A stretch of 64,000 bases of DNA from Sarocladium kiliense (GCA_030734395.1 JAUZTG010000042.1:2294001-2358000), one strand, 5' to 3'; shown: positions 21,325-34,039, numbered from the stretch's first letter. Made by a program: numbers and translations. Notes: generated by a model from the sequence alone, not told the origin.

Positions 21325-22656
21325 ATGATGAACCACGCTCGAGTCAAAGCTCTCAAGGGCGACGGCAAGACCACCTCAAAAAAGGCTGTCAAGTCCGGCC
21401 GGGCATCTAACAATCTTTCTCCGCGCGACTCTCCGATCGCGTCCTTGCTCACTTCCCCTCGTACCTCCAAGCCGCCAAGCCGCGTCACATCGGACGTGAG
21501 CGATGGCTCCGGCAGCGAGCCCGATGTCGACTCGGACGACGATATGATGCAAAGCCTGCACTCGGATGCCTCGGGCGCCTCAGCAGGGCAGGACGGCGAT
21601 AAGCCCGCCGTCGACACCCAGGCTTTGATTGAGCAGCTTAAAGACAGGAAGCATAACAACAGCGATGCAAGGGAACATCTCCTCGAAACTTATGTCAAGG
21701 CGTTGCGCACCCGTTTTTCTCAGGATGCTCTTGACTGGCTCAGTGAAGCTGGCGCACAGCTGGCCGACATCTTTCTCCGCGACGCGAATCGCAGCCCTAC
21801 CGCTCGCGAACGTCTTCTCTGCCTCAAAGCTTATCAGCTCACCGTCATGACTGCCCAGGAAATTGATGTCTTCGACGCTGGACAACGCCGCTTGAAACAG
21901 ATCCTCCTTGACGATGATGACGATGACTGCAAAGAGCACGCTATTTATGCCCTCGCTCTGACAGCTCTCTATGCTGGCGGCGGCGAGGAATCTGCTCTCG
22001 ATCTCATGGAGTACTTCACCGAAATCGTCCAGTCAGACGGCGAGTCTGCCGAAGCCTACGATTCAACCCACGTCGTGACTGCCGCCATGCGCGCTTGGTC
22101 GTGGCTCGCCGCCCATGTAGACGACTACTCATCCCTTGCCGACACAGCCATGGACGCCTTCGTTGACCAACTTGACTCCGCATCCATCGACATCCAGTCC
22201 CTCGCTGGAGAGTGCATCGCTCTAATCTACGAAGCCTCTCGCGCCCACGAATCCGAAACCGGCCAGCCCTTCCAGCTTCCCTACGACCCCCGCCGCCTCG
22301 CCGGTCGCGTTGACCAAGTCGCCAAGCAAAGCACCCGCTCCGTCGCCCGCAGCGATCGCCGATCCCTCCGCGAAGCTCTTCGTAGCGTCGTGACGTCTCT
22401 GGAACGTGGTGTCGGCCCCGGATACTCCACAGCCGAAGATCCAGATGGCCATGAGTACGGCTACCGTCAATACATCAACCTTGGGAGTTCTGCTGCGCCG
22501 ATCGAGTCATGGTCTTTACTGGTAAGATGGAACATGCTGAAACTTGTGTTCAAGAGTGGCGTGGCCCTGCATGCGCTCACGAACCCCACTGCCATGGAGT
22601 GTGTTGACGATGCGACATTCACTGCCAACGATGGGGCGTGGAAGAAGAATAGATGA
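21325..22656 (+). CDS. IFRD (interferon-related developmental regulator) domain protein
   Basis: Single-exon, 443 aa. The N-terminal ~85 residues are basic then Ser/Asp-rich and probably disordered (SDGSGSEPDVDSDDD). The rest is an alpha-helical, ARM-like IFRD domain: LIEQLKDRKHNNSDAREHLL, YVKALRTRFSQDAL, SPTARERLLCLKAYQL, then ALALTALYAGG and SIDIQSLAGECIALIYEA, which match the family order. The C-terminal segment (IESWSLLVRWNMLKLVF, then LHALTNP) is the conserved fungal end. IFRD1/2 in animals are transcriptional co-regulators and IFRD2 inhibits ribosomes; the fungal role is not established. Two adjacent ATGs open the frame (MMNHARVKALKGDG). Confidence 0.9.
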   Translation: MMNHARVKALKGDGKTTSKKAVKSGRASNNLSPRDSPIASLLTSPRTSKPPSRVTSDVSDGSGSEPDVDSDDDMMQSLHSDASGASAGQDGDKPAVDTQALIEQLKDRKHNNSDAREHLLETYVKALRTRFSQDALDWLSEAGAQLADIFLRDANRSPTARERLLCLKAYQLTVMTAQEIDVFDAGQRRLKQILLDDDDDDCKEHAIYALALTALYAGGGEESALDLMEYFTEIVQSDGESAEAYDSTHVVTAAMRAWSWLAAHVDDYSSLADTAMDAFVDQLDSASIDIQSLAGECIALIYEASRAHESETGQPFQLPYDPRRLAGRVDQVAKQSTRSVARSDRRSLREALRSVVTSLERGVGPGYSTAEDPDGHEYGYRQYINLGSSAAPIESWSLLVRWNMLKLVFKSGVALHALTNPTAMECVDDATFTANDGAWKKNR

Positions 22657-23051
22657 AGATGAACAACCACATGATACGGCTTTGTCTCATTGATGAAGAG
22701 GTGGAGAAGATATACTGTGGAGTTTCAAATTCCTTGTCGATCATCAGGCCATATAAAACGTAAGCGGGGGGGGGGGGGGGGGTTGGCGAGATATGATCTG
22801 GGACGAGGGTTTCGCATTTGTCGGGGTTTCCAACCGTGCACGGAGATATCCAGCTTGTTGCTTATTCATGAGAACTACGAAGGAACACGAGTAGTACGTG
22901 ATTATGGTTTATTATCTATGCTGATTGTGAAGTACAAGGGCGCTGTGAATAGGGGGCACACAATCAGCCCCAGTTCCGTTTCTTTGAACGTGGTGTCCAT
23001 AGGGGCTGACACCATTCGACTTGTCTCTCTCCGTTCCAATGTGTAATGGTC
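22657..23051. other. Convergent spacer with G-run
   Basis: About 395 nt between the IFRD stop (+) and the transporter stop (-). It contains a run of 19 G at 22764-22782, listed separately. No gene is supported. Confidence 0.4.
22764..22782. repeat. Poly-G run (19 G)
   Basis: Nineteen consecutive G on the plus strand, about 108 nt after the IFRD stop, in its presumed 3' UTR. Long enough to form a G-quadruplex in DNA or in the IFRD transcript; run length in an assembly is error-prone. Confidence 0.9.
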
Positions 23052-24567
23052 TCAGTAAACTGACCAAAACTTGGGCCTGGCCCAGGCTCTCACGAGCAGG
23101 AGCAAACCTCCACCGAAGACAGTCGTACCTCCCGTGAACCACTGTAGAGCGTTTGATTGCTCGAATTCCTGAAATAGGTAGCCGGTAATGGGTCCCGAAG
23201 CGATGATGCCGATTGAGCAGAAGCACATGATGACTCCCTGTCGAAGGCCGGTGTGTCGAGCATCAGGGCTGAGCTGAGATATGCAAGCCGTTCCAAGGGG
23301 CATCAGGCATCCAGCGCAGAACCCGTACGTGATTGAGAAGGCTACCAACGTAGGCAGGTCCTTCATGGCACTCTAAGCCATGATTAGCGCACCTGTGATG
23401 AATGTCATCACAACGAAGACATTGAAGCGCCCGACTTTGTCAGACAGCCATGTGAGCACCAGCCTGCCCATAACGGATGCCGAGTAGCAAATAGTGAGGA
23501 GATAATTTGGCCAGGAGCCTCTTGGCCGGGATCGTTCAAGCTCTCTTCTCGCCCAGACAGGGATGAATCCAAACGGGATTATCGCACCAATCCATACGAA
23601 AAACAACGCCAGGGCATAGGCCAATTGCAGTTTCGTGAGGCAGTGTGTAGCAGTGTACCCGCATCTCCGTGACCAAATTCGCGCGGGCTTCTCATCCAAT
23701 TCCTCACCGTCGTCAAGGTTACGCACCATTTCGGTCTCCTTAACGAGGAAGCACGAAATGCCCATCAATGGCAGACAAATGAGGAGTGTGGCGATGAAAG
23801 AAAATTTGAGGGCGTGTTCGGGGTCCGTGTAATCTTCACTCTCAACGTTGTCAGGCATGTTCCGTTTCTCGAAGGAGCTTAGCAAGGCATCCGTGATGAT
23901 CGGCCAATACATGCCACCAACGGAGGCCCCGGCAATGGCAACTCCTAGAGCAAGAGCACGGTAATGGTCAAACCATCCAGTGATAGCCCCGACGGCAGGA
24001 TGGAACCTGCATAAGGTCAGCCAGTTTCATTGTAGAGCAGAAGGTTACTTACATCATAGCGTTTCCAATCCCAAGCAATATACCGAGGGAAAACATGAGG
24101 GAAGCAAAGTCGTATCGGTAGGCGCTGATGAGGAAAGCTGTGAGCGTCATGATAGAGCCGAGAATCATCAGGACTCGTGTACCCCATCGATCGAACATTG
24201 GGCCAACGACGATGCCGCTGGCGAGGAGGAGCCCAAACTGAGAGCTGGCGATCCATCCAATCTCGACAGTATTGAGGATACCCTTGTTTTTGTAGTAGTC
24301 TTGGTACGTGCCAAACGCGTTCAAGAAGCCTATTCGGTCACACTTGTATCAGGTACATCGGGTTCTTGTCCACTTTTGAGATCCTAGGGATGAAAGGTGC
24401 TTACCAAAGCCACCGCAAAAGTTGAGAAACGCTCCAAGGACTACCAACCAACCTCTTTTCCCTCCCTCACCAATGCGAGCGATCGAAGCCGGCGAACCGC
24501 CTTCGAGATTTGAGGCTTCTTCGACATATGGCGGTGGCGGACTGGCATTCTGGCTGGAGATAGCCAT
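23052..24567 (-). pseudogene. MFS monocarboxylate-type transporter with in-frame TAG
   Basis: Twelve-helix major facilitator of the fungal monocarboxylate-transporter-like group (Mch type). Exons on the minus strand are 24567-24405, 24329-24053 and 24006-23052, which join in frame for 464 sense-length codons. Visible features: cytosolic Pro-rich N-terminus (PPPPYVEEASNLEGG), RGWLVVLGAFLNFCGGFGFLNAFGTYQDYY, GPMFDRWGTR, FHPAVGAITGWFDHYRALALGVA and the LSDKVGRFN loop motif after helix 8. Codon 358 is TAG (23373-23375), flanked by helix ...TGALIMA and SAMKDLPTLV..., and the frame continues through three to four further helices to TGA. The stop would leave 357 aa without the last helices. An intron spanning the TAG would need a weak donor and would delete a helix. 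Either a recent pseudogene, a readthrough case or an assembly error. Confidence 0.8.
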
Positions 24568-27500
24568 GATGGAAGATATATACAGCTGAGTGAAGGAGCG
24601 CAGGACTATGTGTGAGGAGCAAAGGTTCGTAAAGAAAGCATGCACCGAAAAAAGCGTAGCTCAGAGAAGAAAACTTTTAAGTCCGAGGGCATGATGCAAG
24701 GCAGGAGCTCGTCAGGCACTTGGCCTCGTCGGTACCATCCGGCGGCTGGCACTTGCGCCAGCTGCTACGGCTGTATAGATCGTTTGCCAGACCGCAGGAG
24801 AGCACTTCTTGCGCAAAGCTCAGGGTGAAGCCTCAAGTGAGTTCGGACGAAACAAAATGTCGCAGGATAAGGTAGCCCGGGAATTTGCGGCCAGAGGGCC
24901 AACAAAGTCTTGTGATGCCGGTGTCCCATGGTGCCGCATCGTTACAAGCCAATGTCTGGCCATCGATCGTACCTTCACGAGGAATGGGGCGGCATCAGTC
25001 TCTTGTCCCTTTCTTTTTTCTTCTTCTTTTTTTCCCACCAGGTAGTCGTACTTTGAATTTGATATTTGACTGTTGTCCGAAGGCTGCTGGTGGTTCTTTG
25101 TGAATGAAGTAGAACACCTTGCGAAAGCCCTGAACTTGGACTAGTGATATTGGTGATAGCAGACCGTGGTCATCTGGTCATTCATCCAGAAGCTCCGTGC
25201 CGTCCAAATATCATTTGCATCATACAGTGAGAACGATTGGCAGCACATTGTGCATGAGTAGTACCAGTTGCATTGCATTTCAGTCACCTTTTTCGTCGTG
25301 CAATGGTCGAACGATACGAGCAGTGCGCGCACACTTGTCGCAACCACCCTATACTATTGCAAGTTTCGCCATTTGTCCTACAACCAGTTACAGACGGGCA
25401 GGTCAAGACTGGAATTTAGTTGCTGGTTGAGCATAGTGGCATGTCACGGTCGACGGGAGACTGCCGATGGAGGGACTGTCTCATCAGCCTAAAGACAGTG
25501 GACTAAAGATCTGTGGCATCCATCCGCCGCCTTGTGTTGGAGAGGGTGTGGTCTGTAGCTAGACCCGTCTCTGTAATAACCGATACCAGCGTTTGACCGC
25601 TCTCTTTCTATAATCGGCAACATTCCAGCTGAGGTATCCGCGGAGAACGCACTCCACCAGATTCCTCATATGAACACATTGGTTCACAGCGGGCCCAAGC
25701 GAGGTTCAATGGCGTCTGCACGAAAACTGCAGGGTCCTTTGACGTTTCTGCCTGCCCTGGGACCTGGTATCGCATGTGGGCAGACGCACCCCCTTGCTCA
25801 TGATGCGCGGGGATAGCCCCTGCTTGTGGATGGCCCTAGTCGCCGTCCACCGCGCTCTAGTGAAACACCGGAGGCACTCAGGGAGGAGCTTGGTCTCTCA
25901 CTACGGGGGCAATCGAGATAGCCCTGATGTAGCGGGAGATCGGATCGTTAAGCGGGAGAGCCAAGTGCGACGGCAGCTGAGAACATGTTTTGCCACCACA
26001 CACACCCAGGCTGTCGGAGCCGAGTCAGTAATGGACCTGAACGCGACAAAAGATTTGTGCGAGCTTAGCAGGCGACTAATTCATAGAGTCTGTTGCGCTT
26101 TCAACGGGTACTGGCTCAATCAAACGGAGGTAAGAAATCACAAGCGCTCGTCCGAACCCGTCGGGCATGGTACAAAGGAAGACTACACCGTGAGGCCCGT
26201 AGTCTCGGACTGCGAGAATACGGCTGCAATCCCACGAACGACATCGGCTGTAAATAGACGTCCAGCATTTTCATGAACCACATAGCCATAACAATATGCT
26301 CACTGGACGAGGCACCCCGAGTGCCGTTGCCAGATACGCGGAACAACAGCACTCGACCACTCAGGCGGTGTGTCTCAAGCCCTGGGGGTTCTAGACTAAC
26401 TAGGTGACGGGATTCACTACCTGGAAGTCGTTAGCAAGGCGTTCGTTATTGAGTAGTGATGAGAGCTGGTTGAGCATCTGGTATGCCCAGCCACGCGGGC
26501 TGATGCAGGGCATACATCGACATGGTTGGATACGTAGTGCTCCCATGACCGCAGTAGCCTGCTTGGCTGGAACGCCGCCCTTGGGAGACGGCTGACTGGC
26601 TGCTCTTGCTCTGAGCCAGTCGTCGACGAAGAGGTTGTTTTCCGCACCAGCATGATGCCTGTGGGAGGCGCGGATCTAAGACATGAGGCTGGTGTCGTCA
26701 GATTTTCGTGCTGAACCAGTATCTACCTTTTCTATCTGCCTCGGGCACATGCGATCGGATCTCGATGTAAGCAAGATCCACGAAGGCCGTGTCAAAAGAA
26801 ATTGTGGTGCGGCCTTGGGTGGCTGGTCTCCTCCTTTCTATCTGCGTTTTCGCGAGGTCCTCTTTTTAGAATTGCCCGTCGTCATCCCTCGCGGCTGTGT
26901 CATGTCAGAACGCTGGTGGAGGAGGAGGTGGTGGTGGTGTGTGTGTCTGTGTCGGTATCGTGGGCCAACCTCACCTGATCAGAAGCCACATACCTGGGCC
27001 CCCAGTAACCTGAAAGCCTTGAGGCCGGTAACGGGGAAAGGCCGCCACCAAACTGTCATCGATCGGCGCGGCTTGGATCTGTGGCAGAAGAGAGGATGCC
27101 GTGGCTCGATTCTCCCACTGTCAAGCGAGTACTGTCGATGCAGCGGGCTGAGTTGGAGTTGGCTGCCGCGTGGGTGCTTGGATAGCCTGGAGCTTGCAGC
27201 CCCCAGGGGTTCCCAGGTCCAAGGTTAGGAGCAATGTCCCGCCCACTCTGTGCCTCCACTCTCCTTCACCAACTCACGCCTCCATGCTTGCTCACCGAAA
27301 CGCGGCCATCGAGCGTGGTAAGCATCCATCTCAAACGGTTTCTACTCCCATGCAAATCATTCTGATCGCGTCTCGAAGATCATCCCAGGCAGGTGCCTCG
27401 GTCGAGCGCCATCCTGTTCTTGTGCGTTGTGGCAGACGATAGCACCATCTAGATGGTGCCAGTCTGAGGACTGAGGAGCTACCATACCAAGTCCCGGATA

Positions 27501-30500
27501 TGAAGTGCTGAGACACTACCGCCGCCACCGCTGGCAAATCGTACGTTTTTGACTCCACGGTGTTTTTAAGCGCTAGTCTGACGATGCAATAGTGATGTAG
27601 TGTTCCTACTTCGTAGGCCCACCCCCGGATACTTTGCCCTGCTGATTCCGGCAAGGTTCCATGGATTATGAGCCATCAGATTCCTCACCTGGTGTGATCT
27701 AAAGGTGGCTGCTGTGTTGTCGCTCGCGACTGGCCCATGGCGGGTCTGATACCGACAATTCCAGACGCCTTCTTTCACACCCAGGCTCCGGCTTGTGCTC
27801 TCCCTCTCCCCCGGGTGCTTCCAAGCTGTCAATGTAACAATGCCTTGGGGACCCAGAGTGGAGGGTCGTGCGTCCTTACCACTCGTTGCCTGCGGCCAAG
27901 GGAGCCCACTCACACGGGCATCGACATCGGAAACTGCGCAGGCTGCGGCACGTCGGAATCTGGCTGTGCTGCCTGGGGGGCTGGTCCTTGTTCTGTTCTC
28001 AGGTGCCTCGGGGTGCTCGGGGGTGCGCGAGATAGGTGACGAGAAGATGAGAGATGAGATCTGGACTCTATCGTCCCCGTCATATCTCATCGGTGACTGG
28101 GCTCTACAGTCTACGTCTTAATGTGGCCAGACACACACGATTCGAGCGACGTTCACCTGCAATCACTATTTTGACACCAGTCAGCCACCAACTGCGCCTG
28201 CTTGTCCCAGCAGCGGGGATTGCAAGCAACGCGAAAATCATGTAAGCCAGGGTCTCAGGACTGAACTCTTGGCCCACGTCTCGAGCCCACCTTCGATGCC
28301 ACATCAGTATGATGCATCTCCGATGACATCTCCCATGGTTCCAACGTCGCCCTCCCCTGCCACTATGTAACAGGTCAGGTTAATCAACAATTTACCTACG
28401 ACCAACTGACATCGGCGACTAGTCTGCTACGGATCGGACTTTGAGATTTGTTTCAGGCGGTGCCAGCGCTTGTTGGCCCTTCAATGTCTACCACGAATCT
28501 CGGCACTTCGACCGGGACAGCCTAAACGCTGTCGCATGCGAGTGTGGCCTGTCCTTCTTCGCGCCAGGTTCCACACGCCATAGTGCCGTTATGGTCCCCG
28601 TATAGTCGCGCACGATTGCGACAGAGACTTTTAGCAGGCAATGCGATATTCCAAGAATTGAGCCAGCTCGCAACGGCTTCCTCTTTGTACACCAGGCTCC
28701 CTTCGCGGTGCAAAGTAGCGGGCTACAGTGGGAAAAGCAAAGACAGGACCGAGCCTCTAGCCATAGACGTACACTATAAGCGCCAGTGCTGTGCCTCGCT
28801 TAGAAGCAAAGCCGGTGCTCGAATATGGTTCGAAAAGCTATGGGCTGTCTTGACCCGCAACCCCTACGGCCGTTAGCGTTTACCAGTGTTCTCTGGCTTG
28901 GTCTGGCCTCGTCCTCTTATGGAAAATCGCGTGTCAAACTCTACTCCATCCGACACCCCAAAGAAATCTTAGCTTTCAAGCATGCCGTTTGCGTTTTCCG
29001 TTCGCCTAGATCTTGGATCTACTTGCGGAGCGCATCGGCCACATCGATCAGGAACCTTTGATCTTGCCCTCCAGGGACAGGTGCCCGTAATGGTATGCCT
29101 CCTTCCGCGGCGATCGTGGAGCCCCACTCAGTGCCAAAAGCTGAGAAACTCCAGGAGGTGTTAAGATTGGTTCGGAGCCAGCTCCGTTTCTCCATCATTC
29201 TAGCGCCTAAATCTTTGGCTGTGTGGACTTGGGAAGTCATGACATACTACTTGAAAGAGCGTAGAGGGAAGATTTTTTTCTTCGATTCATTCGGGCTATC
29301 ACTGGCTTGTTTGACAACAGCGGATGTGGTCAGTGGCAGCACGTCGCAACGGCCATTCCAGACACCCTGCACGAAAAAGCATCCGACCAACCAATGCCTC
29401 ATCGGGTTCCACCGTCCATCTCTCCGAACCAACCCACCTGCATCCGCATCCACGATCGCGGCGGGCGACGGCCACTACCACTGACGCCCACCCACACCAG
29501 TTTCTGGTCTTGATGATCCCTGGCCCACCTAGTAAAATCCGTCATTACCAGGGCCAATCCTTGTCGTGGATGATCACAACAACAACGTGCACTGGCTCCA
29601 CTGGTCATTCACAGCGAACTGTGTCACCGCCTTTCGGAAAGGCAGCAACCCAAGTCAACATACTTCTGGCCTCTGGGCTGGTTTTGTGCAGCAGCATGTT
29701 TACTCCAGATCCTTTAAACACCAGTCACATTGGACGTAAGCAGTATCCAGTCAGTTGCCTCTCATATGGAATGTTCAATTCCTCTCACTGGATGTCTGAC
29801 CCTTGGAAAAGTCACGGAACCCAGGCATTCTTGCCGTTCCAAAAAAAGCTGAGTGCACTGAAAATCTGACTGATCTCTTTCGATGCGCGGAGGTGGGATT
29901 CGGTGGCTGGGTGGTGACCACGCGCGCACAGGGACCGCCCCAACCTTCATCTTGTGCTCACTGCAGGGAGTGGATTTGCAACGGACCCGAACGACCCTGA
30001 CACAGAAGCGGAATGGAAGCCTGAATCGAGCGATTCGCCGTCGATGTTGACAGCGGCCATGTACCGCGTCGTAACGGCAAGATGGAAACCCACACTTATT
30101 CGATCTCTGTTAACCTTAAGTGGACAACTATTTGGTCCAAAATAAGGGACGCAGACCAGATCGTAGATTGGGTCAGGCGATTCCGAGCTGTGCCGCCCTT
30201 GCCACCGATGGGGTGATGAACTGGCTACCGTTTCACTTGGGATCCCCGTACTGGACACCACCTCACATCCTCCCTTCTGCATTCAGGGTGCGATACACGT
30301 ATAATGCTCCCCAGGCGGGCGCGTGCCCCGGCCATTCATCCAATCCTCGTACGTGCACCTCTGTATGTGGTGTATAGCAGCCCACAGTGACAGGTCATTC
30401 GCAACGAACCATTGATATCATATCCAGAAGAGACTGAAGTGGTGTTGTCAGCTGGGCTGGGGACCTGAGTCTCGAGCTCCCTGCCGTCGCCACTGATATC

Positions 30501-33500
30501 ACGGTCCCCCAATCCTACAATATGTCGCTTAACCTCAGTACCAGAAAAACATGTTGCTGATCTTGTCTAAGATGGCTTCGAACTAACGTCCGTAAGAAGT
30601 GACACCCTCTGGGGTGCATGAGAGCACCGAATTTGTTCCGACGGGGATGGATGGTGATTTACCAACATTCACGCCAAGATCATGATTCTCCATGGTTGGC
30701 TGTAGGCACCGATGACAACAGAGAGCTGTTGTCCTTTGTCGAAACGAAGATCCGGTCTAATGGGTCACTCAGAAGTGACACTGAGGCATTCACTCCTCTC
30801 GCGCTGGGTGGATATGATGAGCCTTGTCGGACATTGCAAAGGCAACGTGCCGACGTCAGTCGCTTACACGATCACCCGTGCCGAAGCTAACAGCAATCCA
30901 TATGGAGGATCAGGAGCTCGTGTTGTTGTTCGAAGGGAGGACTGGCTAACAGTGTCTTCGGTACTCGACGCTACTGGCCGACTGAACCAGTGCAACGGGC
31001 TTCCACGTTGTTCCACCGCAGCCATCAGAGACCGTCCCAGCACCGGGATATCGTTAGTCTAGGTGCAGGGACATTCTGATCTGGATTACGGCTGCGCAGG
31101 GCGCCATGTGTTCCACTGTGAACCCAGAGTCGCGGATATTTTATGTGGGTGATGCCCGGGGGATCCTTGATTGAAAAAGGTGTCCGAGCACCACCAGAAA
31201 GCGACACATACACACCCCTCCCCCTTCGTCCCCGGGTGACTGGTTTCTCCACTCGCACATCATCTTGCGCTTTTTCAGTCTTTTCTTTCCCCGAATTGGG
31301 GAGGAGTCAGTCTGCTGGTGACGGGCGCGGTCGACGCTGACGGGGCAGATTGGTGCACTGATCTGTCACATCGGGTTTGCAAGGGTGACCAGAGGTGGCC
31401 TGATCGGAAGGGGAGAGTTTGCACTACCATTGCTCGGCCCTTGCAGTGCAATCAAACGGCGCTCCCTGGGATCTGTCAGACGTAGGTGGAACATCGGGCT
31501 CTTCGTCAAGGTGGTGAGTCTGTCGGAGCTGGATGTCCGTGAGTTTGGTTGATTTAGAACCGAGAGGGCTCCTCGGTCACGCCCCAAGAGTGAGCAGCAA
31601 AGCCTTTATCTATCACAAGGGAGGGCATTCCTGTGGCGCGTCTTCAAGAAACGGGACCGATGGGCTGGAAGAATGCCGACGATCGGAGGCGGCTCCGAAT
31701 TGGTGACGGCGGGTTGCCCCAAGCGTTGCAGGAAGGGAGGAATGGACAGAAGTAATGTGTTTGTTAAGCACGACCCGCACTAGCTCTAATCAGTTTGTGA
31801 AGTGCGTGGTGGGCAAGACCAGGGGCGCCACCACGAGGATGATCGCTTGGCTGGGTGGGGTGGGATGGCGTGAGATGGCCGCCAGATGCAGGAGGGATAT
31901 TGTCAGATTTGCAGCGATGAGTGGTGAAACTCGATGGATGAATGAGGAACAGGTGGATGGAGAATTGGAGAATGGGGTGATGAGAATGTCTTGTTTCGAG
32001 TATGAGCCGTTTCGTGAGAGTCGACGTATCGAGTGGATGGTTTGACTGCTTGGCGATGGGCCCCTCCCTACTATGCAGGCGTGTGCGATGCAGCTGGGAA
32101 AGGAATGGAAGGGGGAGGTGGACATCGCGTTCCCCACAGGCGCCTGAGCTCAAGCTAGCAATGACCTGACAGTGAAGCCGGTCGCCGTCGCAATGGCCTG
32201 TACCTTAGGCATCTTGCGTAGGATTTGCCTGGCTTCCTTTCAGTGCAGTGGGTGGTGCCAATACCTTAAAAGGATAGTAGCGGCCGCGCTAGGGCCATCA
32301 TTGCTTTGGGCCCCTAAGGTTCCTTATTATACTGCCAGCCACCGCACTCACCGCTCCTGGCAAGCAGTGGGCAACTTTTGATGTAGAGATAAGATATTGC
32401 AATGTCTTGCTTTTTCATTTTGGGCTGCCTGACTGGGACTGGAAAAGCAAAGCGAGTAGCCCGGAAAGCAGCCAGACAGGCTATAAAAAAAGGCAAGGCA
32501 CGATGACGGTTATGATTGTTAGGGACATCAAATGCCTTGATTACCTACTCAAGGTTGGTTCAGGGAGGTTTCTCATCAAGGCGCGATTTCGACAGCCACA
32601 AGAACGGCACGCCGTTGGAGGATCTGTACGGTGTTCTTACTGTTGCATATCGTGTTTGCTCGTATCCTCGAGTGAGTTAGTACTGGCAGCTCACTAGAGC
32701 TTAGTCGGTTGGAAAGACTCGTGCTGTTCCATCAGGTAAGGTACCTGAGTTGGGGTCTCATCATCCCCAGGCTGGTGGCCGCTGTCACTGCGTCGTCATC
32801 CGCACAGCCAGTCAGTCGCTCGCACACCCTTCCACCACGCCCTCCCCCCCCCCAAGCCGGTGAACACGCTGGTTGACACCCCTCTTCCGGGGCTTTGCTT
32901 GCTCTCCCTGCTTTATTATGCACATAGGTATTCTTTTGCGCTGGGTCATCGCGCCCGGCCATGCCTCGATGGTGCTGGTGCACTGCGCAGCTGTTCTTCT
33001 TGCAGTGCAGTGCGGTGCGTCCTTTGAGACATATTAGAGAGACACGCCTCTGGCACATCCACAGCAGCAGGAGCAGCAGCACGATACGCTTTCTCTTTTC
33101 AGGACCCTCCGTTTCTTCTCGTGCACTTCCATCCACATAGCACATCACAGCACAGTACACAGCGCGGCAAATTACATCACAACACAACACAGCACAACAC
33201 CACTACAGTGAGGCACTGCCCGCCCTGCTGTGTCGCGTTTCCAAGTAGGCTGCGTTCTGGTCGCCTCGCCTCGCCCTGCCTCGCCTCGCCTGTGTTTTGT
33301 GGGTAGACCAATCGCACGCACACACAATCCACATTGCATTGTCTGTCCGTATGTCTGTCTACGCTGCCCTGGCCCCCGTCACGACCTGCAGTAAGGAGTA
33401 CCTAAGTACCTTACCTTAACCACCTATCGGCTCTCTCGCACTGGCCTGTCCAGTCACTCTCACCCTCAGGCTGTACGGAGTACAGCGCTTCGCGGTGCCT

Positions 33501-34000
33501 TCGCCTCTCGCTCGCACACTCCCCCCTCCTCCACCCCCTCGATCTCTCGATGATCTTGATCACGACGCACACCAGATCTCATCAGCGCCCGCGCCGCCGC
33601 CTCCATCCACAATATCCACATCCCATCCTCGTTCGTTCCCCCCATCCACCCACTATTGTACACTGACGGACTGAATGACTGACTGACTGACCCAGCCCAG
33701 TCCGGTCCATTGTCTTGCCTTGGCTTGCCTTGACCTGCCAGGGAGTCAGTCCTGTGCCATACCATCGAACCTAACCTAACCTTACCTTACCAACGTACCC
33801 CATACCTTACCTTTTTTTTTCTTCTTTACCTTACCTCTCCTCTAGTGACCTACGTGCCTCACCATACTTTTCCCCTCCCGCGTGCGCGCCCACCTGTCTT
33901 CTGCTCGATTCCACGCTACCTACTCGTCTCGTTCGGAGCTCACTGTGACTTCCCTGGGCTCCCTCCTTCACCCACTCCCGCCCTTCCCATTCCAGATCAG
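24568..34000. other. Gene-empty ~9.4 kb region
   Basis: No convincing coding region lies here. The longest open frames are 25776-26276 (+, 166 codons), 26683-27228 (+, 181), 27566-28090 (-, 174) and 29324-29869 (+, 181); each overlaps others on both strands, lacks recognisable domains and has no good splice-linked continuation. I see no transposase, reverse transcriptase, long terminal repeat or tRNA. Composition is ordinary rather than AT-rich, so it does not look like RIP-degraded transposon remains. Beyond about 32.7 kb it becomes rich in short repeats (CGCCTCGCCT at about 33270-33290; GACTGACTGACTGA at about 33673-33690; CTTACC clusters at 33396-33422 and 33768-33840), like an extended promoter and leader for the GATA factor. 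Confidence 0.5.
33768..33840. repeat. CCTAACC/CTTACC repeat cluster
   Basis: Plus strand carries repeated CCTAACC and CTTACC units (AACCTAACCTAACCTTACC and several more CTTACC copies down to 33836), interrupted by a poly-T/CTT tract. Similar TACCTTACCTTAA strings occur at about 33405-33420 and at 15464-15476. It sits about 200 nt before the NsdD upstream ORF and may be promoter sequence. Not telomeric: the unit is not CCCTAA. Confidence 0.6.
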
Positions 34001-34039
34001 ATGCCTTCTCAAGGCCCGGGCCACTCTCGAGACCCGTAA
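34001..34039 (+). promoter_or_regulatory. Upstream ORF overlapping the NsdD start (TAATG)
   Basis: ATG at 34001 opens a 12-codon frame (MPSQGPGHSRDP) whose TAA stop (34037-34039) shares its last A with the ATG at 34039 of the proposed NsdD first exon, giving the sequence TAATG. Such overlapping stop-start arrangements allow or require termination-reinitiation. The site only matters if the transcript starts upstream of 34001 and the 34039 exon is used; both are inferred from sequence. Confidence 0.45.

Noticed and set aside
23373..23440. An intron removing the TAG in the MFS gene
   Set aside because: A CTAAT branch-like site and TTAG acceptor exist, but the in-frame donors (GTCTTC, GTTGTG, GTCGGG) are poor, the intron would be 42-63 nt, and it would delete a transmembrane helix. 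Kept as an alternative to test, not as the model.
25776..29869. Several 160-180 codon frames (25776-26276, 26683-27228, 27566-28090, 29324-29869)
   Set aside because: Mutually overlapping, without domains, good splice extensions or coding-like periodicity; expected by chance at this base composition.
33768..33800. Telomere-like CCTAACC repeats
   Set aside because: Units are CCTAACC/CTTACC in a short degenerate cluster, not tandem CCCTAA; the location is internal between ordinary genes.
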